Assembly (NCBI RefSeq): GCF_004078655.1
Contig: NZ_RZNC01000001.1
Location: forward strand, 930,001 to 994,000
Origin: Labedella populi
Lineage (GTDB): Bacteria > Actinomycetota > Actinomycetes > Actinomycetales > Microbacteriaceae
Direction of reading: 5' to 3'
DNA length: 64,000 bases
Shown: one piece after another, positions 8,549 to 17,225 of the stretch
Position numbering within the stretch: the first letter of the stretch is position 1
How the letters are laid out: every line of letters begins with the position of its first letter
Notes under the pieces: model-generated
Database searches by the model: none
What the model was told of the DNA's origin: nothing
What the model saw: only the letters and a program-made list of their open reading frames with translations
Position numbers and translations under genes: made by a program

Positions 8549-9832
8549 TCAGCGACGGTCGACCGGGGGCACGGGCTCCGGGACGGGTATGACCATGTCC
8601 AGCTGGTGGCCCATCCGGTCGCGCTTCGTGTCGAGGTAGGCGGCGTTGATCTCGCCGACGCCCACGACGAGGGGGACGCGCTCCGTCACCGTGATCCCGC
8701 GGCCCTCGAGCTGCCGGACCTTCTCCGGATTGTTCGTCAGCAGTCGCACGGAGGAGATGCCGAGGTCTTCGAGGATCGCGGTCGCCGCCGTGTAGCTGCG
8801 GGAGTCGGCCGGGAGCCCGAGCGCGAGGTTCGCGTCGAGCGTGTCGAGCCCCTCCTCCTGGAGTCGGTACGCGCGCAGCTTGTTGACGAGACCGATGCCG
8901 CGGCCCTCGTGGCCACGCAGGTAGATGACGACGCCGCCCGAGCGGTCGATCTCCTCGAGCGCCGCCGTGAGTTGAGGGCCGCACTCGCACTTCAACGAAC
9001 CGAAGGCCTCGCCCGTCAGGCACTCCGAGTGCACCCGCACGATCGTGCCGTCGGCTGGTTCGCCCGAGATGATCGCGACGTGGTCGGCGCCCGTCTCCCG
9101 ATCGCGGTACGCGCGCACCCGGAAGCTCCCGTAGGTCGTGGGGATCGTCGTCTCGACCTCGAAGCGCACGGCGGAGTCGGCGTCCGAGTCATCGCTCTGG
9201 CGATCGCAGACACCGGCGGCGTCGGGGTGGGAGTTCAGGAAGTCGACGAGGTCGGCGATCGTGATGACGGGGAGCCCGGAGCGCTCGCCGAGCTCGATGA
9301 GCGCGGGGAGCCGCATCATGTCGCCCCCGTCCTCGACGAGTTCAGCGATGACACCGACCGGCTCGAGGCCCGCGAGGGTCAGGAGGTCGACAGCCGCCTC
9401 AGTGTGACCCGGCCGCGTGCGGACGCCCCCGTCGACGGCGCGCAGCGGCAGGACGTGGCCCGGCCGAATGAGATCGGACGGCCCCGATGCGGGGTCGGCG
9501 AGCACCCGCAGCGTGTGCGCTCGGTCATGGGCGCTGATGCCCGTCGTGATGTGATCCGCAGCATCGACGGAGATCGTGTACGCGGTCCCGCGGGGGTCCT
9601 CGCTGCGCGCGACCATCGGCGGCAGCTCGAGCCGATCCGCGGTCGCGCCCGTCATGGGCGCGCAGAGGTAGCCGCTCGAGTGGCGCACCGTCCAGGCGAT
9701 CCACTCGCGCGTCGCGAACTGGGCGGCCATGATGACGTCGCCCTCGTTCTCGCGTCCCTCGTCGTCGGCCACGATCACGGGTGTGCCCGAGCGGAGCGCG
9801 TCGAGCGCCTGCGGGATGGTGCCGATGGTCAT
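8549..9832 (-). CDS. ribBA: Bifunctional 3,4-dihydroxy-2-butanone-4-phosphate synthase / GTP cyclohydrolase II
   Basis: A 427-residue fusion. The N-terminal half (about residues 1-205) is the DHBP synthase with VADDEGRENEGDVIMAAQFA and the late GHTEAAVDLLTLAGL motif. The C-terminal half (about 215-427) is GTP cyclohydrolase II with the zinc-binding HSECLTGEAFGSLKCECGPQ segment and RGHEGRGIGL. It thus makes both precursors of riboflavin. ATG 9832 overlaps the ribE stop (ATGA), so start and coupling are clear, although the reading frame stays open further upstream. All key residues appear intact in both halves. Confidence 0.95.
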   Translation of the reverse strand: MTIGTIPQALDALRSGTPVIVADDEGRENEGDVIMAAQFATREWIAWTVRHSSGYLCAPMTGATADRLELPPMVARSEDPRGTAYTISVDAADHITTGISAHDRAHTLRVLADPASGPSDLIRPGHVLPLRAVDGGVRTRPGHTEAAVDLLTLAGLEPVGVIAELVEDGGDMMRLPALIELGERSGLPVITIADLVDFLNSHPDAAGVCDRQSDDSDADSAVRFEVETTIPTTYGSFRVRAYRDRETGADHVAIISGEPADGTIVRVHSECLTGEAFGSLKCECGPQLTAALEEIDRSGGVVIYLRGHEGRGIGLVNKLRAYRLQEEGLDTLDANLALGLPADSRSYTAATAILEDLGISSVRLLTNNPEKVRQLEGRGITVTERVPLVVGVGEINAAYLDTKRDRMGHQLDMVIPVPEPVPPVDRR

Positions 9833-10455
9833 GATGCGTTCCTTCCGGCGGCCTGGAACGCGAGCATGCGTTCGACGTGGCGAGCGACGATGTCGGTCTC
9901 GATATTGACGGTGTCGCCGACCGCGAGGGCCCCGAGCGTCGTGGCGGAGAGGGTCTCGGGGATGAGCGAGACCTCGAACCACTGCTCGGTCGAGGCCGAG
10001 TCCGAGATCGAACTCACCGTGAGTGACACGCCGTCCACGGCGATCGACCCCTTGTCGACGACGAGGGGTGCGAGGTCGGAGGGCAGGGCGAACCGGAGCA
10101 CGCGCCAGGCCGAGCCCGGCGTGATCGACAGCAGCACGGCCGTACCGTCCACGTGTCCCTGCACGATGTGCCCGCCGAGCCGGTCGCCCACTTGCGCGGC
10201 ACGCTCGAGGTTCACCTCGCGACCGACGAAGATCCCGTCGAGGGTCGACATCGCGAGCGTCTGGGCCATGACGTCGGCCGTGAAGCCCTCGGCGTCGTAC
10301 GAGACGACCGTGAGGCACACGCCGCTCACGGCGATCGAGTCGCCGAACCCCGCCCCGGTGACGGCGAGAGGGCCGCGAACGGTCAGTCGGACGGCGTCCT
10401 CGCCGTGATCGACGGCCGTGACGACGCCGCGTTCTTCAATGATGCCGGTGAACAT
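9829..10455 (-). CDS. ribE: Riboflavin synthase alpha chain
   Basis: A 208-residue riboflavin synthase that dismutates two lumazine molecules. It starts MFTGIIEERG, the hallmark of the family, and consists of two tandem lumazine-binding domains; the second begins around residue 100 near HIVQGHVDGTAVLL. The start at 10455 is fixed by the MFTGII motif and by a nearby AAAGGA on the minus strand; an open frame continues upstream but overlaps ribD. One base separates it from the ribD stop, and it overlaps ribBA by four bases. It belongs to the riboswitch-controlled rib operon. Confidence 0.95.
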   Translation of the reverse strand: MFTGIIEERGVVTAVDHGEDAVRLTVRGPLAVTGAGFGDSIAVSGVCLTVVSYDAEGFTADVMAQTLAMSTLDGIFVGREVNLERAAQVGDRLGGHIVQGHVDGTAVLLSITPGSAWRVLRFALPSDLAPLVVDKGSIAVDGVSLTVSSISDSASTEQWFEVSLIPETLSATTLGALAVGDTVNIETDIVARHVERMLAFQAAGRNAS

Positions 10456-10456
10456 G

Positions 10457-11479
10457 TCAGTGGCGTCCTTTCGGGGAGGCGATGAGAAGGAGGTCGGGAC
10501 CGAGCGGAAGGGTCTCGCGGACCGCGAGTCGCATCCCCTCGGATATCGAGGAGACCCCGATGTCGGTGATCGCGGTGCGCTCGCCTCCGAGCAGGAGCGG
10601 AGCGAGATAGACGTGGACCTCATCGACGAGACCGGTCGCGATGACGGCGCTCGCGAATCGTGGTCCGCCCTCCACGAGCAGCGAGCGGATGCCGCGGGCG
10701 TGCAGTGCGCGGAACTCGCCCGGAAGAGCGTTGCCGGGCGACGTGAGGAAGCCGCGCGGATGCGCGCGCACCTGGGCGGCCGCAGGCACCTCGGAACGGC
10801 CGAAGACGACGGGGATCGGTTGGGTCGGCGCGAGCCGGTCGTCGATCCGGGCCGTGAGCGCCGGGTCGTCCGCGATCACGGTTCCGGTACCGACCGCGAT
10901 CGCGTCGACCGCGGCGCGGCGACGGTGAACATCGGCGCGGGCCTCGCGGCCGGTGATCCAGCGGCTCGATCCGTCCACGGCGGCCACACGACCGTCGAGT
11001 GACGACGCCCACTTCACCGTGATGAGCGGTCGCCCGAGCCGGGCGGACGCGAGCCAGTCGTCGAGCAGGATCTCGCCCTCCTCGCGACGGACGCCGGCGA
11101 TGACGTCGACGCCGACGGAACGTAAGCGCTCGGCACCGCCGCTCGAGGCGTCGCCGGGGTCGTCGACGGAATAGGCGACGCGCGCGACGCCCGCGGCGAT
11201 GAGCGCTTCGCTGCAGGGTCCCGTGCGGCCCGTGTGGTCGCACGGCTCGAGCGTCACGACGACGGTCGAGCCCTCGGCCTCACCCGGCGAGAGCCGCGAG
11301 AGGGCGTCGACCTCGGCGTGCGGCGTCCCGGCGCCACGGTGGTGCCCTTCGGCGATCACTCGGCCGTCGGCGGAGAGGATGACACAGCCCACGCGCGGAT
11401 TGACGCCGCGCGCAGGGCCGAGCGCGGCGAGCTCGAAAGCGCGCGTCATCGCTGCGTCGATGCCTGATTGGGTCAGCAT
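10457..11479 (-). CDS. ribD: Bifunctional diaminohydroxyphosphoribosylaminopyrimidine deaminase / reductase
   Basis: A 340-residue fusion. The N-terminal deaminase has the zinc site TPHAEVDAL and LEPCDHTGRTGPCSEAL; the C-terminal reductase begins near TVKWASSLDGRVA and includes the SRWITG motif. It carries out the second and third steps of riboflavin synthesis. The start was set at ATG 11479, nine bases after AGGA; a second ATG two codons upstream (11485) is also possible. It is the first gene of the operon and lies about 100 bases downstream of the FMN riboswitch. Confidence 0.93.
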   Translation of the reverse strand: MLTQSGIDAAMTRAFELAALGPARGVNPRVGCVILSADGRVIAEGHHRGAGTPHAEVDALSRLSPGEAEGSTVVVTLEPCDHTGRTGPCSEALIAAGVARVAYSVDDPGDASSGGAERLRSVGVDVIAGVRREEGEILLDDWLASARLGRPLITVKWASSLDGRVAAVDGSSRWITGREARADVHRRRAAVDAIAVGTGTVIADDPALTARIDDRLAPTQPIPVVFGRSEVPAAAQVRAHPRGFLTSPGNALPGEFRALHARGIRSLLVEGGPRFASAVIATGLVDEVHVYLAPLLLGGERTAITDIGVSSISEGMRLAVRETLPLGPDLLLIASPKGRH

Positions 11480-11485
11480 CCTCAT

Positions 11486-11508
11486 CCGTCCTGTCTCGAT
11501 CGAGACGG
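11486..11508 (-). promoter_or_regulatory. Hairpin around the ribD ribosome-binding site
   Basis: On the minus strand a palindrome GTCTCGATCGAGAC (11493-11506) ends one base before the AGGA of ribD. An outer pairing of CCGTC with GACGG would cover part of that AGGA. Such a stem could act as the expression platform of the riboswitch, hiding the ribosome-binding site when FMN is bound. This role is inferred. Confidence 0.45.
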
Positions 11509-11579
11509 GCCCCGGGGTGCTGACGGTGCCGCGGCGGCATCGTCGATCACGGCCCCGCGGGTTCGCGAAGCCGTCGTGC

Positions 11580-11716
11580 TGCCTTCCATCCGGACTCGAG
11601 CCGATCTGCACGATCAACCCATAACCGTCGGTGCTGGAGTTCCACCAGCTCAACCGCCGAAGCGGGTCGCGGACTATCACCGCCGGTTCGGACTCTCACC
11701 GACCCCGGAGCACGTA
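11580..11716 (-). ncRNA. FMN riboswitch (RFN element)
   Basis: Read on the minus strand this 137-base stretch has the conserved RFN blocks in order: CTCCGGGGTCGGTGAGAGTC, then ACCGGCGGTGATAGTCCGCGA, a variable arm, GCTGGTGGAACTCCAGCACC, GACGGTTATGG and finally GAGTCCGGATGGAAG. The outer ends pair to form P1. It binds FMN and represses downstream genes; here those are ribD-ribE-ribBA-ribH. About 95 bases lie between it and the ribD start. Confidence 0.95.
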
Positions 11717-11771
11717 TCTGTTGTCATCGTAGGCCAACGCAGCGGGTCGCGCGATATTCCGTCACCCGCCG

Positions 11772-12803
11772 TCACATAGGTGACGGGACGTTGTCCTCCT
11801 CCGGGCGGCGACCCCCGTCCGCCGCCCGTGCTGCGAGCGTCTCATCGACGAGTCGGCGGGCGGTGCCCGAATCGACGATGAGGTCGGTCACGATCCCCGC
11901 GGCGAGGGCGCCCTTGAGGCTCGGGAGCTTCGAGACGCCCGAGACGACGCAGACGCGCCGCGCGACGCCACGGAGGACCGCGATGCCGGGACCAGAGGAC
12001 CGGGCGTTGAGCGAGACGCCGTCGTCGCTGCCGTCCTCCCGGTAGAACACCGTCGCGACGTCTCCGACGACTCCGGCGGCGGAGAGGGCGGCGAAGTCCT
12101 CGGGGTCGAGGTAGCCGCCGATGTAGACCTGGCTCGGTACGCCGGCGAAGGGGGACCCGAGGCCGAACACCGCGATGTCGAGCGTGCGCTGCATCGAGAC
12201 GACACGCGCGATGCTGCGCTCCCGCCACAGGGCCGCCTTCGTCTTGGGGTCGTCGAAGAACGCGGGGACCGGGAACTGCTGCACGGCGGCGCCGTAGGCG
12301 GATCCGTACCGCTCGAGGATCTCACTCGCGTAGAGGATGCCGGTCGTGCGTGGGTTGGCGGCACCGTTCAACTGCACGATCGTGGAGTTGTGGGTCGGCC
12401 GGGGGATGAGGTGGCGAGAGATCGCGCTCATCGTCGAGCCCCATGCGATCCCCATCGACATGTTCGAGTCGAAGAACGCGCCGAGAATTCGTGCAGCGGA
12501 GACGGCGACCCGTTCGAGGCGGTCGACGTCGACGGCCTGGTCGGGAACGGGCACGACGTGCGCGACGATCCCGAACAGCCGGGCGATGTCGCCCTCGAGC
12601 TGACGCGGCATGTCGAACGGGGAGTGGACACGGATGTCCACGAGCCCGGTCTCGCGTGCGTGGCTGAGGAGCCGGGAGACCGAGGACCGCGACGTGTGGA
12701 GCTCGGCCGCGATCGCCTCCATGGTCAGATCCTGCAGGTAGTAGAGCTGAGCGGCGGTGAGGGCGTCCCGTGTCTTCGCGCTCAGCGCCCCCGTCGTCTC
12801 CAC
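11772..12803 (-). CDS. SorC/DeoR-type sugar-binding transcriptional regulator
   Basis: A 343-residue repressor or activator. The N-terminal helix-turn-helix spans about residues 27-50 (TMEAIAAELHTSRSSVSRLL), followed by a large sugar-phosphate-binding domain with the GIAWGSTMSAI motif and GGYLDPEDF, typical of SorC-family regulators such as Bacillus DeoR and CggR. The start is GTG 12803, six to seven bases after GGAG; there is no ATG at a sensible place. It is divergent from glpD. A perfect inverted repeat with DeoR-like half-sites lies just upstream, so autoregulation and control of glpD are likely. The effector is unknown; a glycerol or triose phosphate is plausible. Confidence 0.85.
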   Translation of the reverse strand: METTGALSAKTRDALTAAQLYYLQDLTMEAIAAELHTSRSSVSRLLSHARETGLVDIRVHSPFDMPRQLEGDIARLFGIVAHVVPVPDQAVDVDRLERVAVSAARILGAFFDSNMSMGIAWGSTMSAISRHLIPRPTHNSTIVQLNGAANPRTTGILYASEILERYGSAYGAAVQQFPVPAFFDDPKTKAALWRERSIARVVSMQRTLDIAVFGLGSPFAGVPSQVYIGGYLDPEDFAALSAAGVVGDVATVFYREDGSDDGVSLNARSSGPGIAVLRGVARRVCVVSGVSKLPSLKGALAAGIVTDLIVDSGTARRLVDETLAARAADGGRRPEEDNVPSPM

Positions 12804-12828
12804 TGTGTGCTCCGCTTCTCTGCACGTT

Positions 12829-12847
12829 TGTTCAATCCGCTTGAACA
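12829..12847. promoter_or_regulatory. Perfect inverted repeat, probable operator of the SorC-type regulator
   Basis: TGTTCAA (12829-12835), five bases, then TTGAACA (12841-12847). On the minus strand the site reads ATTGAACA, the half-site known for Bacillus subtilis DeoR, a SorC-family member. It lies 26 bases upstream of the regulator start and 88 bases upstream of glpD, so one dimer or tetramer could control both divergent genes. Confidence 0.7.
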
Positions 12848-12934
12848 GACGTGAGTCTACGCGGAAGATTCCTGTCGAGGGTGCCGATGACGCATGGTCG
12901 TCGCGCGCCGATCGATCTACGCGAGGAGCACACC

Positions 12935-14671
12935 GTGGTACGTCCCAACCCGATTCCGGCCGAGCGCCGTGCAACAGTCTCGATGATCGCCGACCGTCCG
13001 AATGCCCAGGTCCTCATCATCGGTGGGGGCATCAACGGTATCGCCACCTTCCGTGACCTCGCCCTCCAAGGCGTCGACGTCGTCCTCGTCGAACGAGACG
13101 ACTTCGTCGCGGGAGCATCCTCGGCCTCGTCCCACATGATCCACGGCGGCGTGCGCTACCTCGAGAACGGCGAGTTCCGCCTCGTCCGCGAATCCGTCCA
13201 GGAGCGAAACCGGCTCATCAAGACGGCTCCGCACTACGTGAAGCCGCTGCGGACGACCATCCCGATCTACTCGACCTTCTCCGGGATCCTCTCGGCCCCG
13301 CTGCGTTTCCTGACTCACAAGGCCGGCAAGCCGACCGAGCGCGGCGCCGCGCTCATCAAGGTGGGGATGGAACTCTACGACTCCTTCTCTCGCGACGGCG
13401 GGTCCGTTCCGCGCCACCGCTTCCTGGGCCGGAAGCGCTCGCTCGAGGAGCTTCCCCGCCTCAACGCCGGTCTCAAGTACACGGCGACCTACTACGACGC
13501 CTCGATGCACGACCCCGAGCGGCTCGCGCTCGACGTGCTCCGAGACGGCGTCGAGGCCGGGCCGCACGCTCGCGCCGCGAACCGGCTCTCGGCCGTGGCG
13601 TCCGAGGGCGGGTCCGTCATCCTCCGCGACGAGGAGACCGGTGAGACCTTCCCCTTCACCGCCCAGGTCGTCGTCAACGCGAGCGGGCCGTGGACGGACC
13701 TCACGAACGAGAGCCTCGGGAAGCCGACCGCGTTCATGGGCGGGACGAAAGGTTCCCACATCGTGCTCGACCACCCCGAGCTCCTCGAGGCGACGGGCGG
13801 GCGCGAGATCTTCTTCGAGCACGAGGACGGCCGCATCGTCCTCATCTACCCGCTCAAGGGCATGGTCATGGTCGGCACGACCGATCTCGAGGCCGACCCC
13901 TCGAAGCCGGCCGTCTGCACGGAGGAGGAGGTCGACTACTTCTTCGACCTCGTGAAGCACGTGTTCCCCGACATCGCCGTCGACCGCTCGCAGATCGTCT
14001 ACCGATTCTCGGGGATCCGCCCACTGCCGGGTCACGGCGACACCGCTCCCGGCTTCGTGTCGCGCGACTACCGCATCGTCGAGGGCGAGCTCGGCGGAAC
14101 GCCTCTCCTCAGCCTCGTCGGCGGCAAGTGGACGACGTTCCGCGCCCTCGGCGAGCACCTCACCAACGAGGTGCTCGGAAAGCTCGGTCGTGAGCGCACC
14201 GTCTCGACCGCGACTCTCGCCATCGGCGGCGGTCGCGACTACCCGACGACCCCGGCGGCGCGCCGGGTCTGGGTCAGCGCACGGGCCGACGCGCTGTCGT
14301 CCGACCGCGTCGACGAGCTGCTCGAGCGTTACGGGACGCGAGCGGACGCCTTCATCGCCCTCGCCGACGAGTCCGACGAGCACCCCCTCGAGACGGTGCC
14401 GTCGTACAGCCGGGAGGAGATCGCGCACATCGCGCGCACCGAGCAGGTCGTGCACCTCGAGGACCTCGTCCTCCGGCGCACGAGCATCGCTTTCACGGGC
14501 CGCGCCTCGCGCGCCGCGCTCGAGGAGCTCGCCGAGGTCGCCGCCGGTGCCCTCGGATGGGACGAGGCCACGCGTGACGCCGAGGTGGAGCGCACAGCGG
14601 CGCTCCTCGTCGAGCGCCACGGAGTGGATCTCGACACCGCAACGCGGAAGGAGACCAACGGCGTCCGCTGA
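12935..14671 (+). CDS. glpD: FAD-dependent glycerol-3-phosphate dehydrogenase
   Basis: A 578-residue membrane-associated flavoenzyme oxidising glycerol 3-phosphate to dihydroxyacetone phosphate and passing electrons to quinone. The FAD-binding segment VLIIGGGINGIATFRDLALQ begins near residue 24, followed by DDFVAGASSASSHMIHGGVRYLE, a GlpD signature. The C-terminal DAO domain contains YRFSGIRPLPGHGD and GGKWTTFRALGEHL. GTG 12935 is chosen as start because GGAG lies seven bases upstream and the length then matches the family; the frame is open further 5'. It forms a glycerol regulon with glpF and glpK downstream. Confidence 0.93.
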   Translation: MVRPNPIPAERRATVSMIADRPNAQVLIIGGGINGIATFRDLALQGVDVVLVERDDFVAGASSASSHMIHGGVRYLENGEFRLVRESVQERNRLIKTAPHYVKPLRTTIPIYSTFSGILSAPLRFLTHKAGKPTERGAALIKVGMELYDSFSRDGGSVPRHRFLGRKRSLEELPRLNAGLKYTATYYDASMHDPERLALDVLRDGVEAGPHARAANRLSAVASEGGSVILRDEETGETFPFTAQVVVNASGPWTDLTNESLGKPTAFMGGTKGSHIVLDHPELLEATGGREIFFEHEDGRIVLIYPLKGMVMVGTTDLEADPSKPAVCTEEEVDYFFDLVKHVFPDIAVDRSQIVYRFSGIRPLPGHGDTAPGFVSRDYRIVEGELGGTPLLSLVGGKWTTFRALGEHLTNEVLGKLGRERTVSTATLAIGGGRDYPTTPAARRVWVSARADALSSDRVDELLERYGTRADAFIALADESDEHPLETVPSYSREEIAHIARTEQVVHLEDLVLRRTSIAFTGRASRAALEELAEVAAGALGWDEATRDAEVERTAALLVERHGVDLDTATRKETNGVR

Positions 14672-14693
14672 TCCCCAGCGGGCCCGTCGGCTC

Positions 14694-14722
14694 TTGTTGC
14701 AGCACTCGCCTGGCGCTACCTT
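14694..14722 (+). promoter_or_regulatory. Candidate promoter for glpF-glpK
   Basis: TTGTTG (14694-14699), a 17-base spacer and TACCTT (14717-14722) form a sigma-70-like promoter in the 121-base gap after glpD. It would let glpFK be expressed separately from glpD. The assignment rests on motif match only. Confidence 0.45.
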
Positions 14723-14792
14723 TCAGGTGGGTTGACAATCCTCGCCGAGCGTCCGGGACGGACCCGGCCGGCGTGATCGAAAGAAGGTCAAT

Positions 14793-15545
14793 GTGGACAC
14801 TCCTCTGGCAACAATCTTCCTGAGCGAGGTGGTCGGTACCGCGATGCTCCTCCTCCTCGGTGGTGGTGTCGTCGCCACCGCGATCCTCGCGAAGTCGAAG
14901 GGTCTCGGCGGGGGGTGGCTCCTCATCAACTTCGGGTGGGGTCTCGCGGTCTTCGCCGGTGTCACCGTCTCTTACTCGTCCGGTGCGCATCTGAACCCGG
15001 CCGTCACGATCGGACTGCTGACGACCCAATCGGTCACGATCGGTCAGGCCTTCGTCTACTGGGGCGCGCAGATGGTCGGCGCGTTCATCGGTGCGGTCCT
15101 CGTGTGGCTGACGTTCAAGCAGCACCTCGACGCGGAGACGGATCCGGGCGCCAAGCTCGGTGTCTTCTCGACCGGTCCGGCCATCCGCAATTACGGTTGG
15201 AACCTCGTCACCGAGATCATCGCGACCTTCGTGCTCGTCTTCGTCGTGATCGGCTTCGGTCGTGCGGGCGACCCCGAGCTCGGTTCTCCCGCCGGCCTCG
15301 CCGCCCTCGGTGCTGTGCCCGTCGCCCTCCTCGTCGTCGGTATCGGTGCCTCCCTCGGTGGCCCGACGGGGTACGCGATCAACCCCGCACGTGACCTCGG
15401 CCCGCGCATCGCTCATGCGCTGCTTCCCATCAAGGGCAAGGGATCGAGCGACTGGGCGTACGCGTGGGTCCCGGTCGTCGGACCGCTCATCGGCGGCGTC
15501 CTCGCCGGCCTCGCCTCCGGCGCTCTGCTCCCGCTTCCCGTCTGA
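14793..15545 (+). CDS. glpF: Glycerol uptake facilitator / aquaglyceroporin
   Basis: A 250-residue MIP-family channel. Both half-helix motifs are present: HLNPAVTIG near residue 67 and INPARDLGPR near residue 194; the aspartate after the second NPA is typical of glycerol-conducting members. Six hydrophobic segments are visible. The start is GTG 14793 after AAGAAGG; an ATG two bases upstream is out of frame. It lies immediately before glpK, with 73 bases between and no terminator, so both are probably cotranscribed and let glycerol enter and be trapped as glycerol 3-phosphate. Confidence 0.93.
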   Translation: MDTPLATIFLSEVVGTAMLLLLGGGVVATAILAKSKGLGGGWLLINFGWGLAVFAGVTVSYSSGAHLNPAVTIGLLTTQSVTIGQAFVYWGAQMVGAFIGAVLVWLTFKQHLDAETDPGAKLGVFSTGPAIRNYGWNLVTEIIATFVLVFVVIGFGRAGDPELGSPAGLAALGAVPVALLVVGIGASLGGPTGYAINPARDLGPRIAHALLPIKGKGSSDWAYAWVPVVGPLIGGVLAGLASGALLPLPV

Positions 15546-15618
15546 TCCTCCTCGGCTGCGGCGAACCCCGTCGCCGCACCCCTTCCCGACACGCTGTCCA
15601 CAACAAAGGAGTTAACCC

Positions 15619-17133
15619 ATGGCGCAATACGTCATCGCCATCGACCAGGGCACGACATCGTCGCGTGCGATCGTCTTCGACAAGTCCGGGTCCATCATCA
15701 GCACGGGCCAGCTCGAGCACGAGCAGATCTTCCCGAAGGCCGGCTGGGTCGAGCACGACCCGAAGGAGATCTGGAACAACACCCGAGAGGTGATCGGTCA
15801 AGCGCTCTCAAAGGCCAACATCACCCGCCACGACATCGCGGCGATCGGCATCACGAATCAGCGCGAGACCGCGGTCGTCTGGGACAAGAACACGGGCGAG
15901 CCCGTCTACAATGCGATCGTCTGGCAGGACACCCGCACCCAGTCGATCGTCGACCGCCTCGCGAAGGACGGCGGTGTCGAGCGCTTCAAGAAGACGGTCG
16001 GTCTCCCGCTCGCGACGTACTTCTCGGGCACGAAGATCGTCTGGATCCTCGAGAACGTCGAGGGCGCGCGTGAGAAGGCGGAGGCGGGGGACCTGCTCTT
16101 CGGCACCACCGACACCTGGGTGCTCTGGAACCTCACGGGCGGCACGGGAGGTGGCGTGCACGTCACCGACGTGACGAACGCGAGCCGCACGCTCTTCATG
16201 GACCTCGAGACCCTCGAGTGGGATGAGGAGATCCTCGCGGCCTTCGATGTGCCGAAGTCGATGCTCCCCGAGATCAAGTCGTCGAGCGAGGTCTACGGCA
16301 CGGCGTCCACCCACAGCCTCCTGCGTGAGGTCCCGATCGCGGGAATCCTCGGCGACCAGCAGGCGGCGACGTTCGGCCAGGCCGCGTTCCAGACGGGCGA
16401 GGCGAAGAACACCTACGGCACCGGCAACTTCCTCATCTTCAACACCGGTGAGGAGATCGTGCGGTCGGAGAACGGCTTGCTCACGACGCTCGGCTACAAG
16501 CTCGGCGACGCGAAGCCGCACTACGCGCTCGAGGGCTCGATCGCCGTCACGGGTTCGCTCGTGCAGTGGCTCCGCGACAACCTCGGGCTCTTCTCGAGCG
16601 CCCCCGAGATCGAGACGCTCGCGAAGAAGGTCGAGGACAACGGAGGCGCCTACTTCGTCCCCGCCTTCTCCGGCCTCTTCGCGCCGTACTGGCGCCCCGA
16701 TGCCCGCGGCGCGCTCGTGGGACTCACGCGCTACGTGAACAAGAACCACATCGCACGCGCGGCGCTCGAGTCGACGGCGTACCAGACTGCCGAGGTCATC
16801 GACGCTGTCAACGCCGACTCGGGCGTTCCACTCACCGAGCTCAAGGTCGACGGCGGCATGACGGCCAACGACACCCTCATGCAGTTCCAGGCCGACATCC
16901 TCGGCGTTCCCGTCGTCCGTCCGGTCGTGGCCGAGACGACCGCGCTCGGTGCCGCGTACGCCGCCGGCCTCGCGGTGGGCTTCTGGGCCGACCTCGACGA
17001 CCTCGCCAAGAACTGGCAGGAGGACAAGCGCTGGGAGCCGCAGATGCCGACGGAGCAGCGCGACAAGCTCTACCGCAACTGGAAGAAGGCCGTCACGAAG
17101 ACCTTCGACTGGGTGGACGAGGACGTCGACTGA
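15619..17133 (+). CDS. glpK: Glycerol kinase
   Basis: A 504-residue FGGY-family kinase. Motifs visible are [12 protein letters not shown] at the N-terminus, the glycerol-site stretch [37 protein letters not shown] and the C-terminal FGGY signature [15 protein letters not shown]. It phosphorylates glycerol at C3 with ATP. ATG 15619 follows AAAGGAG at good spacing. Length matches the usual 500 residues exactly. It ends the glp region and is followed by a hairpin terminator. Confidence 0.97.
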   Translation: MAQYVIAIDQGTTSSRAIVFDKSGSIISTGQLEHEQIFPKAGWVEHDPKEIWNNTREVIGQALSKANITRHDIAAIGITNQRETAVVWDKNTGEPVYNAIVWQDTRTQSIVDRLAKDGGVERFKKTVGLPLATYFSGTKIVWILENVEGAREKAEAGDLLFGTTDTWVLWNLTGGTGGGVHVTDVTNASRTLFMDLETLEWDEEILAAFDVPKSMLPEIKSSSEVYGTASTHSLLREVPIAGILGDQQAATFGQAAFQTGEAKNTYGTGNFLIFNTGEEIVRSENGLLTTLGYKLGDAKPHYALEGSIAVTGSLVQWLRDNLGLFSSAPEIETLAKKVEDNGGAYFVPAFSGLFAPYWRPDARGALVGLTRYVNKNHIARAALESTAYQTAEVIDAVNADSGVPLTELKVDGGMTANDTLMQFQADILGVPVVRPVVAETTALGAAYAAGLAVGFWADLDDLAKNWQEDKRWEPQMPTEQRDKLYRNWKKAVTKTFDWVDEDVD

Positions 17134-17160
17134 CGCCTGCTCGCCACGTCTGACAGGGGA

Positions 17161-17194
17161 CGCGGGGGTGCTCGAGCGATCGAGCGCCCGCGCG
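17161..17194 (+). terminator. Terminator hairpin after glpK
   Basis: A 15-bp stem with one G-G mismatch and one G-T pair (17161-17175 with 17180-17194) closes a GCGA loop and is followed by TTCGTCGTTCCTT. It separates glpK from the convergent acetyltransferase gene. Confidence 0.75.
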
Positions 17195-17225
17195 TTCGTC
17201 GTTCCTTGCAGGGTCAGGGGCGACC

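Noticed and set aside
8528-10408. Long plus-strand frame opposite the riboflavin genes
   Set aside because: Antisense shadow of ribBA and ribE with no domain.
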